Shown: positions 1 through 5,311 of the stretch, piece by piece
How positions within the stretch are numbered: position 1 is the first letter of the stretch
How the letters are laid out: each line of letters begins with the position of its first letter
Source: Oligoflexales bacterium
GTDB lineage: Bacteria > Bdellovibrionota > Oligoflexia > Oligoflexales > Oligoflexaceae
DNA length: 6,781 nucleotides
NCBI GenBank assembly: GCA_015232735.1
Contig: JADFZC010000138.1
Location: forward strand, 1 to 6,781
Direction of reading: 5' to 3'
The notes under the pieces: model-generated
Databases searched by the model: none
Told to the model about the DNA's origin: nothing
The model's input: only the letters and a program-made list of their open reading frames with translations
Made by a program: the position numbers and the translations under genes

Positions 1-1
1 A

Positions 2-424
2 GATGAACTGCTTGCCTGCAGCTGGCAGGACCAGAATAGGAAGATACAAAAGGTGGAACTGGATGATATCCTCTACATTACACCATATAACCTTCAGGTG
101 GCAAAGATAACTAAAAAAATAGAGGGGGCCAATGTGGGCACTGTCGACCGATTCCAGGGAGAGCAAGCACCCATCGTCATCCTGTCCATGTGCGCCACAG
201 ATGGGGAATCGGCACAAAGGGGGCTTGATTTCATACTTGAAGAAAGACGCATTAACGTCGCCATTTCGAGGGCCAAGGCGCTTGCAATTGTTGTGGGATC
301 GCCTGAAATCAGAAAATCGAGGTGCGACAGTGTGGAAAAAATGAAGCTCCTCAACACCTACTGCAGGATCATGAAAGAGGGAACAACTGGACCTTTGGAT
401 CTAAAAGGAGAAAACAATGAGTAA
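2..424 (+). CDS. Superfamily 1 DNA/RNA helicase, C-terminal fragment (TM0106-like RecB-nuclease/helicase family likely)
   Basis: This is the last 140 codons of a gene that starts upstream of the window. The frame is open from base 2, so the GTG at 53 is an internal valine and not a start. Visible residues carry late SF1 helicase motifs: ITPYNLQV at about 26-33 (motif IV-like), VDRFQGEQAPIVILSM at about 48-63 (motif V, nucleotide and nucleic-acid coupling) and RRINVAISRAK at about 82-92 (motif VI with the arginine finger). The closing stretch, VVGSPEIRKSRC followed by a helix and NTYCRIM, resembles the end of the long bacterial TM0106-type proteins that join a RecB-like nuclease to a Dna2/Upf1-like helicase; that family assignment is from memory and the nuclease half is not visible. 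Known role of such proteins: ATP-driven unwinding in DNA processing. The stop overlaps the next start by 8 bases, so the exonuclease gene is translationally coupled. Confidence 0.88.
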   Translation, partial: DELLACSWQDQNRKIQKVELDDILYITPYNLQVAKITKKIEGANVGTVDRFQGEQAPIVILSMCATDGESAQRGLDFILEERRINVAISRAKALAIVVGSPEIRKSRCDSVEKMKLLNTYCRIMKEGTTGPLDLKGENNE

Positions 425-1238
425 ATATGTGATCATCGATCTGGAAACAACGGGCCTATTCCCCCTAAGCGATGAGGCTGTGGAGATTGGGGCTGTTTTG
501 GCAAAGGATGGCGAGGTCCTCGGAAGATTTCATGCTCTGCTTCGCACTGCCGTCAAGGTCAGTGAAGGGGCTTTTCGCGCACATCGCCTTAGTAATGACG
601 ATTTGAACAAACTTGGAGAGGAGCCGGAGAAGGCTTGGAAAAAGCTCAAGACATTCATCGAAGAATATCCCCTGATCGCTCATAACGGTCTCTCGTTTGA
701 TTTTCATTTCATTTTTAATGCATTCACGCGGTATGGGATCGATCCTGGGGCAAATAAACTGATCGATTCTATTCCTGTCTTTTCAGAGTTAACCAAAAAT
801 CAGTATCGCTCTTATAGCCTGCCGAACCTTTGCCGCCAATATAAAGTCGTCAATGCGGCAGCCCATCGGGCGGAAGGGGATGTTGAGGCCTTGCACCAAT
901 TATTTAAAATTATAGTGGGCAAAAAACCCGGCATCACGCGTCTTTGGGAAATGTGCGGAGCTTATAAGTTTCACTCTATGGAGGAGATTCTCAGGGATTT
1001 GCCGAAGGGGTTTGAGCTTCTCCAGCAGGCAATGGAAAATGAGCTTGAGATTTGCATTGAATATACAAAGGTAAATGAAGCCCCAGAAGTGCGATGGATC
1101 AAGCCAATGGTGATTCAGCTAGCTTATGGGAACCAGTATGTACAGGCGTTTTGTTACCTAAGAAATGAACTCAGGACATTTCGACTCAGCAGGATATCGA
1201 AAATGATGGAACTTAGAGAGGGGAGTTCTGATGAATAG
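417..1238 (+). CDS. DEDDh 3'-5' exonuclease (DnaQ-like) fused to a WYL-like domain
   Basis: A 273-residue protein. Residues 4-165 form an RNase T/DnaQ-type exonuclease fold: IIDLETTG gives Asp8 and Glu10 (Exo I), HNGLSFDFHF gives Asp95 (Exo II), and HRAEGDVEAL gives His150 and Asp155 (Exo III). All five DEDDh residues are present, so it should be an active two-metal 3'-5' exonuclease. Residues about 209-266 match the WYL pattern: an IEY strand, RWIKPM, YVQAFCYL, then RTFRLSRIS. WYL domains are known as ligand- or nucleic-acid-sensing modules in regulators and in some helicases and nucleases, so here the domain may gate or guide the exonuclease (inference). The ATG at 417 is supported by AAAAGGAG at 403-410, six bases upstream, and by the 8-base overlap with the helicase gene. 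That overlap implies joint function in DNA end processing or repair. It lacks any polymerase or UvrC-like part. Confidence 0.92.
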   Translation: MSKYVIIDLETTGLFPLSDEAVEIGAVLAKDGEVLGRFHALLRTAVKVSEGAFRAHRLSNDDLNKLGEEPEKAWKKLKTFIEEYPLIAHNGLSFDFHFIFNAFTRYGIDPGANKLIDSIPVFSELTKNQYRSYSLPNLCRQYKVVNAAAHRAEGDVEALHQLFKIIVGKKPGITRLWEMCGAYKFHSMEEILRDLPKGFELLQQAMENELEICIEYTKVNEAPEVRWIKPMVIQLAYGNQYVQAFCYLRNELRTFRLSRISKMMELREGSSDE

Positions 1239-1246
1239 TTTTGTTT

Positions 1247-2008
1247 TTAGTCTGTTCTCTCATCTATCAAGCGGGGATTGAAGGTATAACAGGATATTTT
1301 GCTCATCACTTCGTCGGTCTGGCAAATCTGAACAAAATCGATATCGTTTGTCATTATTCCGAATATTTTGCCTGAAGTCGTGGCCATATTTAAAATGGCG
1401 GCATCCTGGGCGCTAAAGGCAAAATCGTTGACATAGCGCTCCTGATCCTCCCACCTTGGTTTTTTAACGGTTTCCGGAAAAAGATCTTCATCGCCAAGTG
1501 ATTTATAGCAGATTTTGAGTGAAACCAATTTTTCATCCATGACCTTGAGGCGATTTGCCAGTGCCATATGGGAAAGCTGCTGCCATCTTTGAATACCGGT
1601 TTCAAGATCCTTGAAATCACGAAAACATCGGCTTCGGATCTCTTTGATCTCATGGTCATTCAGGCTCTCCCAATCTTCATAGGATGTCTTGATCTTGGGA
1701 TGCTCTGCGCAATACTCGTCAACGCGTCCTTCACCACCGATAAAACAGGGGCCATGCTGATAATTTTTTCTTAAAAAAAGTGTGAGAAAGCGGCGGCGAA
1801 AATATTCCCTGAGCTCGAGCCTGGTCGGGATAAAGTAGACAAAGTGAAAATTCTTCGCCAGCATGACCTTTTTAAAAAATATGGTGGTAGGATGGTAATA
1901 TTGGTGCGTATCATCACCGAGCTGGATCAGGATATTGGTATCGAGCGCAATGAAGCCCTCTGCAGGTGACCTGCTTGTCAGTAATTCATTTACATGGTAG
2001 ATCGCCAT
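1247..2008 (-). CDS. PIN-domain nuclease-like protein
   Basis: A 253-residue protein with the acidic pattern of PIN-fold ribonucleases: FIALDTNILIQL gives Asp23, TRLELREYF gives a likely Glu65, FSAQDAAIL gives Asp202, and IMTNDIDF gives Asp222 and Asp224. The first and last blocks are the classical PIN signatures (DTN, and D near the (S/T)ND motif), so metal-dependent RNA cleavage is the likely chemistry. At 253 residues it is well above the ~130-150 usual for VapC toxins, with a long charged helical insert at about 85-190, and no small antitoxin gene lies next to it. It is therefore more likely a stand-alone PIN-like nuclease than a toxin of a VapBC pair. The start is supported by GGGGGGAG, three bases before the ATG on the minus strand. 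It converges on the exonuclease gene with only 8 bases between stops. Substrate unknown. Confidence 0.85.
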   Translation of the reverse strand: MAIYHVNELLTSRSPAEGFIALDTNILIQLGDDTHQYYHPTTIFFKKVMLAKNFHFVYFIPTRLELREYFRRRFLTLFLRKNYQHGPCFIGGEGRVDEYCAEHPKIKTSYEDWESLNDHEIKEIRSRCFRDFKDLETGIQRWQQLSHMALANRLKVMDEKLVSLKICYKSLGDEDLFPETVKKPRWEDQERYVNDFAFSAQDAAILNMATTSGKIFGIMTNDIDFVQICQTDEVMSKISCYTFNPRLIDERTD

Positions 2009-2011
2009 TTG

Positions 2012-2046
2012 CTCCCCCCGACCCTCGAAGAGGTATCGGACGGGGG
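2012..2046 (-). promoter_or_regulatory. Hairpin that can mask the Shine-Dalgarno of the PIN gene
   Basis: Read on the minus strand, CCCCCG (2046-2041) lies upstream of CGGGGG (2020-2015), which is part of the GGGGGGAG ribosome site. Between them CCTC and GAGG (2033-2030 and 2026-2023) form an inner stem with a 3-base loop. An alternative CCGA/TCGG pairing is also possible. Folding would hide the ribosome site and hold translation down. I see the pairing in the sequence; the regulatory effect is inference. It has no U-tract, so it is not a terminator. Confidence 0.35.
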
Positions 2047-2074
2047 TAAATTCTTCTTAAGTTTAGGGGGTTAA

Positions 2075-2396
2075 GTTGGGATTATTGCAGGGGTGAATGG
2101 CGAGGATATGCGAAGAAAAATTTTTTGTGCCATTTTTGGTGGAATCTCTCTATCTTGGCTATGCACCCATGACCCCGGGAAGATAGTAAGGCGAGATAGG
2201 GGCGGTTGATCTGCTCGATTTTCTTTCGGCGGATAAATCATCGAACGTGTTTTTTGAAGTGGAAAAAAATCCAAATACAAATATAGAGGCAATCGTCCAT
2301 TTGCTTTTCAATAGCGATCCAAATGTTAGGTATTATCCATCCAAATATCTTCAACCCGCTACTAGTGGAAGAGCTATTGTAATATACTTCGCCTAA
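2075..2396 (+). pseudogene. Possible broken reading frame, unknown product
   Basis: Two overlapping open stretches on the plus strand could be one gene split by a frameshift. The first runs 2075-2209 (TGA), with an internal GTG at 2093 and ATG at 2108, and encodes a basic, partly hydrophobic peptide containing RRKIFCAIFGGISLSW. The second runs 2190-2396 (TAA), has no ATG, and encodes a protein-like sequence containing EAIVHLLFNSDPNVRYYP. They overlap at 2190-2209, where one single-base change would join them. I recognise neither piece. Open stretches of this size can arise by chance, and a 73-codon frame on the opposite strand overlaps them, so this is a weak call. Confidence 0.2.
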
Positions 2397-2510
2397 TTTC
2401 TGTAATAGGACTTTTTTAAGATAATCAATTCATTATTTGCCCGGTCAAAAAGTAACATTGTATCAGGCTCGCTAGGGCAGTAGCTCTACCAGTTTTATAT
2501 ATATTTTCAC

Positions 2511-4583
2511 TCAGATAGATTGTGCATGAAATTCATTCTTTTTCAGATACCAGGCACCAGCTGAGCAATAGAATTTTTTTTCGCAAACATCTTTTATACG
2601 TTTAATACCAATGTCTATTAAACTCCTATTTTGTTTGATCAAAGTTCTCACAATCATCGAGTGCAAAAAAGGTGTCGTCCTATGTTCATTCGTATAGATT
2701 TCTGGCTCACGTTCAATCCACTCTGGAAGCTTTCCTAAATATGTGCCTATCAAATTTTCGATTTCGGGATCGGATACGGATTTCGATTTGTGTGTGTCCA
2801 TCCTAATTTTCGCGTTGGGTAAAGGCTTAAATAAATTCAAAACAAAATCACAATTTGTTACGTTTTGAGTTCCAGCTCGTCCCATATATCCTTTTACACT
2901 TTTTTGTTCTTTATCAAGAAAACAGACATCCTTTATTTCAAACCCTGCTGAATCGGCCGCTTCAATAAAAGTTTGCAGGACATCATCGTCTGAATTGTTA
3001 AAAACGATTGATGCCCACCTTCCATTCTTTAGATAGCGATACATTTCCAAAAATGCATTTTTCACCAATATCTTGTAGTCATCGCGTGTTTTGCCGCCGT
3101 TCTCCGGTTTTCTAACCCTATTAAAATGAATTTCATCTTTTTCATCCGTAAAACTATTCAACCACCCCTCCCATATTAAAGAACAGTCAGAGTAGTATAT
3201 GTTCCCGCCGAAAGGAGGGTCCGTGAATATATAGTCAATTGAATTGTCTGGGATGCAACTTAAGTCAGTCGCTGAAAAGTTTATGATGCCTGCCTCAATC
3301 TTTTCTTTCTGGAATTCCAGTGAATAATAGCGTACCAAATCATCAATCTTATTTCTTAATACATCAAAAACGTTGCATTCGGCGGATAATTGTGGAATAT
3401 ACAGCGTGCCTGTCAACGGTCGCATTCCCCCTTTTGTGTTATAACGACGCATTTTTGTTGCATGCCAAAATGTGTTCGTACATGCGAAAGCCATAGCCTG
3501 TTTCATTCTGATATCTGTCAATTTCATCACTTGATCCCAAATGCTTGCACAAGCAATAAGATTCCGTCTTGTATAAAAGTCAGATACACATCGAACTCCC
3601 AGCTTCGCCGGACCCATCGTCATCATCTCACGCGACTGAAGGATCGGTTGATCAGGGTACCAAAATTTAATTTCTGTGGATGATATTTCTGCGATTTTAT
3701 CAAAATCGAATTTATATGGTTTTCGTGTCCCTCTAACATATTTTTTTATTTTTCGATCAAAATATTGATAATTTATTAGGACAGGTTTCGATCGTGGCGA
3801 AACACCAATCGTCTTCCTTGTATATACTTTTTTGCATTTTGGGCATGCAAATGATTTCCCAACCCTCTCTCCGTTGGGTGCCTTTGCTGTATCCCAAAGT
3901 ACGATCTCATGTCCGCATGTTTTTGAGTTTCTTTTATTTGGACAATCGTATGTCTCCGACCAAATCGTATAAATAATTCGTGATTTGACCAATTCAATCG
4001 CATTTCCTTTCAAATTCAAATTTATGTATTCCCCATTTGTCCCATATCTTTTTTTACAACGCCTTATTTTCTCAAGTGGCAATGATTCAATATCTTTCCA
4101 TGAAAGATCACAATGCCATGTGGTATAAAGCTCATCTTCGACATCCTTGACCTTTTCAATCATTGATTCAAATAGACTCCTGAAATTTTGGGGACTTATT
4201 GCATTAATGTGATTATAAGCGATATGACATGCTGCTGTACTAATATCATTCAATAGTATATTTCTTTTTCCGCCTTTTGATGCACATAACATTTTCACTG
4301 CCACACCGGTCATTCCACTGCCACAAAATGGGTCCAACACAGTATCTCCAGTATTCGTGTAGTGTTTTATATATGGGACGATTCCATCTGGGGGTATTTT
4401 TGTATGATACGAGTGAGCATTATAAATGGCCGCGTTTTTTTCAACCTTAATGTTCTTTGCAAACGCTTGCTCTGTCCGGTTTGACTCGTCCTTTGTGAAA
4501 AATGTAGACAAATTATTTCTATTTTCTAGGTAGTACTCAAACGGGAAAAAACTGCCGATTTGCTCGCTATCCATTTTTTTCAT
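2511..4583 (-). CDS. DNA methyltransferase (probable N6-adenine, motif order I then IV, with zinc-ribbon insert)
   Basis: A 690-residue protein that transfers a methyl group from S-adenosylmethionine to a DNA base. Residue numbers are from the ATG at 4583. YNAHSYHTKIPP (54-65) precedes motif I, VLDPFCGSGMTG (about 82-93), the SAM-binding loop. A cysteine set C214, C223, C247, C250 in CPNK...TCGH and FACPKCKK looks like a zinc ribbon, probably in the target-recognition part. Motif IV, DYIFTDPPFGGNIYYS (about 450-465), is the catalytic tetrapeptide; DPPF favours N6-adenine over N4-cytosine. The I-TRD-IV order matches the alpha-class layout. A C-terminal ~100 residues (HRTTPFLHSM, GAWYL) complete it. 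ATG 4583 is chosen because GGTGA lies five bases upstream; the frame extends to a TTG at 4604 without a ribosome site. It diverges from the large gene at 5312, which suggests a restriction-modification pair. The recognition sequence cannot be read from the protein. Confidence 0.9.
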   Translation of the reverse strand: MKKMDSEQIGSFFPFEYYLENRNNLSTFFTKDESNRTEQAFAKNIKVEKNAAIYNAHSYHTKIPPDGIVPYIKHYTNTGDTVLDPFCGSGMTGVAVKMLCASKGGKRNILLNDISTAACHIAYNHINAISPQNFRSLFESMIEKVKDVEDELYTTWHCDLSWKDIESLPLEKIRRCKKRYGTNGEYINLNLKGNAIELVKSRIIYTIWSETYDCPNKRNSKTCGHEIVLWDTAKAPNGERVGKSFACPKCKKVYTRKTIGVSPRSKPVLINYQYFDRKIKKYVRGTRKPYKFDFDKIAEISSTEIKFWYPDQPILQSREMMTMGPAKLGVRCVSDFYTRRNLIACASIWDQVMKLTDIRMKQAMAFACTNTFWHATKMRRYNTKGGMRPLTGTLYIPQLSAECNVFDVLRNKIDDLVRYYSLEFQKEKIEAGIINFSATDLSCIPDNSIDYIFTDPPFGGNIYYSDCSLIWEGWLNSFTDEKDEIHFNRVRKPENGGKTRDDYKILVKNAFLEMYRYLKNGRWASIVFNNSDDDVLQTFIEAADSAGFEIKDVCFLDKEQKSVKGYMGRAGTQNVTNCDFVLNLFKPLPNAKIRMDTHKSKSVSDPEIENLIGTYLGKLPEWIEREPEIYTNEHRTTPFLHSMIVRTLIKQNRSLIDIGIKRIKDVCEKKFYCSAGAWYLKKNEFHAQSI

Positions 4584-4588
4584 TTGAT

Positions 4589-4594
4589 TCACCG
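4589..4594 (-). promoter_or_regulatory. Ribosome binding site deciding the methyltransferase start
   Basis: On the minus strand CGGTGA precedes ATG 4583 by five bases. The alternative TTG at 4604 and the ATG at 4574 have no purine-rich site in front of them, so the protein probably begins MKKMDSEQ. Confidence 0.45.
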
Positions 4595-4648
4595 TTATCT
4601 GCAATTAAATGATTTCAGTAAAATCTTCTTTAGATTGATTTGAGTTTT

Positions 4649-4680
4649 GATTGTACGTCAATCTTCTCGAAGAGAAATTG
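4649..4680 (-). promoter_or_regulatory. Inverted-repeat cluster and possible -35 upstream of the methyltransferase
   Basis: GATTG (4649-4653) faces CAATC (4659-4663) across five bases. CAAT (4659-4662) with TTCTC (4664-4668) also pairs with GAGAA (4672-4676) and ATTG (4677-4680) around a GAA loop, with one bulged C. A further GATTG lies at 4633-4637. On the minus strand TTGACG (4661-4656), a good -35 match, falls inside the first repeat, but no strong -10 follows at 17 bases. The layout suits an operator controlling the methyltransferase promoter, which is inference. Confidence 0.3.
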
Positions 4681-4961
4681 AAATAAATAGTCTAGTATTC
4701 AAAGGTTTCCATAAACACAAAATCTTTTACATGGAATAATTGATTCTTTAACCTGGTAAAAGCTTCATATTTTTCTCAAGCAACCGCTGAATCCTCAACC
4801 AATTTAATATTCTTCATGCTAAAGATGATGTTTCTGTTCGGTTGATCGTGAAATTAAGATGATCTTTTTCTCTTTTCTTAAGACTTATTTTTCATTTTTT
4901 TGAATTATATTAGTGAGATCAATAGCGACACTTTTCCTATGTATAAGTATCTCTATTAAAC

Positions 4962-4979
4962 GAGTCTTTTAAATGACTC
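4962..4979. repeat. 18-bp near-perfect palindrome
   Basis: GAGTCTTTTAAATGACTC pairs with itself at 8 of 9 positions. It lies midway in the divergent region. It could be a repressor operator; as RNA the stem has almost no loop, so a DNA-level role is more likely. No protein partner is visible. Confidence 0.35.
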
Positions 4980-5088
4980 TTTCATAATACTATTTTAAAT
5001 TAAAAATAATATCTAGTCACTAGTTCCAATCTCTTTCTTTCGACTTTACAGTTTTTGTTCTTAGACTTTTCCACTCATTCAAAGTTTT

Positions 5089-5112
5089 ATACCTTTCCTA
5101 TAATAAAGGTAT
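5089..5112. repeat. Perfect 8-bp inverted repeat enclosing TATAAT
   Basis: ATACCTTT (5089-5096) and AAAGGTAT (5105-5112) are perfect reverse complements around CCTATAAT. The spacer contains TATAAT at 5099-5104, the consensus bacterial -10 box on the plus strand, though no good -35 stands 16-18 bases upstream. A -10 flanked by symmetric arms would be a natural operator. Equally, it may be an RNA hairpin or coincidence in AT-rich DNA. Confidence 0.35.
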
Positions 5113-5230
5113 TTCTGCAAAGTATCTCAAATCGTTAGTACCATCTTTTTTTGCTTTTCCAACTGAAGCCGTCATTTTTTGTTTAATCTGATTAAATATA
5201 CACCGATATCTATAGAGTGAACAAAATACT

Positions 5231-5252
5231 CGACTTATTCCTTTGGAAGTCG
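5231..5252. repeat. Inverted repeat overlapping the -35 of the large gene
   Basis: CGACTT (5231-5236) and AAGTCG (5247-5252) are exact reverse complements; an inner TTCC/GGAA pair with a TTT loop (5238-5248) can also form. The right arm covers the candidate -35 at 5243-5248, as an operator would. Confidence 0.35.
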
Positions 5253-5271
5253 ATACCACATTTTTTATATA
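5243..5271 (+). promoter_or_regulatory. Candidate sigma70-type promoter of the large gene
   Basis: TTGGAA (5243-5248, 4 of 6 to TTGACA) and TATATA (5266-5271, 4 of 6 to TATAAT) are separated by 17 bases. Transcription would start near 5278 and give a leader of about 34 bases before the ATG at 5312. AT-rich DNA makes such matches common, so this is tentative. Confidence 0.35.
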
Positions 5272-5298
5272 GTCCGACAGATGTCCTTAAATTTCTTT

Positions 5299-5305
5299 AG
5301 GGGAG
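5299..5305 (+). promoter_or_regulatory. Ribosome binding site of the large gene
   Basis: AGGGGAG lies six bases before the ATG at 5312. It is the most G-rich run in this AT-rich stretch and fixes the start of the gene. Confidence 0.75.
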
Positions 5306-5311
5306 TAGAAT

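Larger units (their letters stand above)
2009..2510. other. Intergenic boundary region without an intact gene
   Basis: Some 500 bases lie between the PIN gene start and the methyltransferase stop. They contain the PIN leader hairpin, a 7-bp inverted repeat (CTATCTT at 2150-2156, AAGATAG at 2180-2186, with a further AGATAG at 2194-2199), fragments of reading frame on the plus strand (see the pseudogene entry) and a short frame on the minus strand (stop at 2393, possible ATG at 2458, 21 codons). GC content drops within this stretch. No tRNA, recognisable insertion-sequence end or clear terminator with a U-tract is visible. Confidence 0.6.
4584..5311. other. 728-base AT-rich divergent intergenic region
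   Basis: This separates the methyltransferase and the large plus-strand gene. It is pyrimidine-rich on the plus strand and has no convincing intact gene. It holds at least four inverted repeats (listed separately) and candidate promoter elements for both genes. On the minus strand one frame is open from 5286 to a TAG at 5098-5100 and then continues in the same frame to a TAG at 5020-5022; this may be a decayed gene or chance. The region is long for a simple divergent promoter, so a small RNA or lost controller gene is possible. Confidence 0.6.

Noticed and set aside
53..424. A complete 123-residue gene starting at GTG 53
   Set aside because: The frame is open back to base 2 and the helicase motifs need the upstream part; this is the tail of a longer gene.
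1231..1281. Third operon gene starting at ATG 1231 behind a GAGGGGAG site
   Set aside because: It stops after 16 codons and lies antisense to the end of the PIN gene; too short to support.
1568..1774. 68-codon plus-strand frame inside the PIN gene
   Set aside because: Antisense shadow with no motif or ribosome site.
2071..2292. 73-codon minus-strand frame
   Set aside because: No ribosome site, no recognisable motif and unusual composition; it overlaps more protein-like plus-strand frames.
2393..2458. 21-codon minus-strand frame after the methyltransferase stop
   Set aside because: Protein-like in appearance but very short and without a ribosome site.
2470..2496. tRNA-like D-arm pattern (GGTAGAGC on the minus strand) as an attachment-site remnant
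   Set aside because: Only a few bases match; no acceptor, anticodon or T-arm can be drawn around it, and the small hairpin has no U-tract for a terminator.
3390..3683. 97-codon plus-strand frame inside the methyltransferase
   Set aside because: Antisense shadow of a gene with clear catalytic motifs.
4584..5311. CRISPR array or retron-type RNA in the long AT-rich gap
   Set aside because: No regularly spaced direct repeats, no reverse transcriptase gene and no long stem of the kind seen in retron RNAs.
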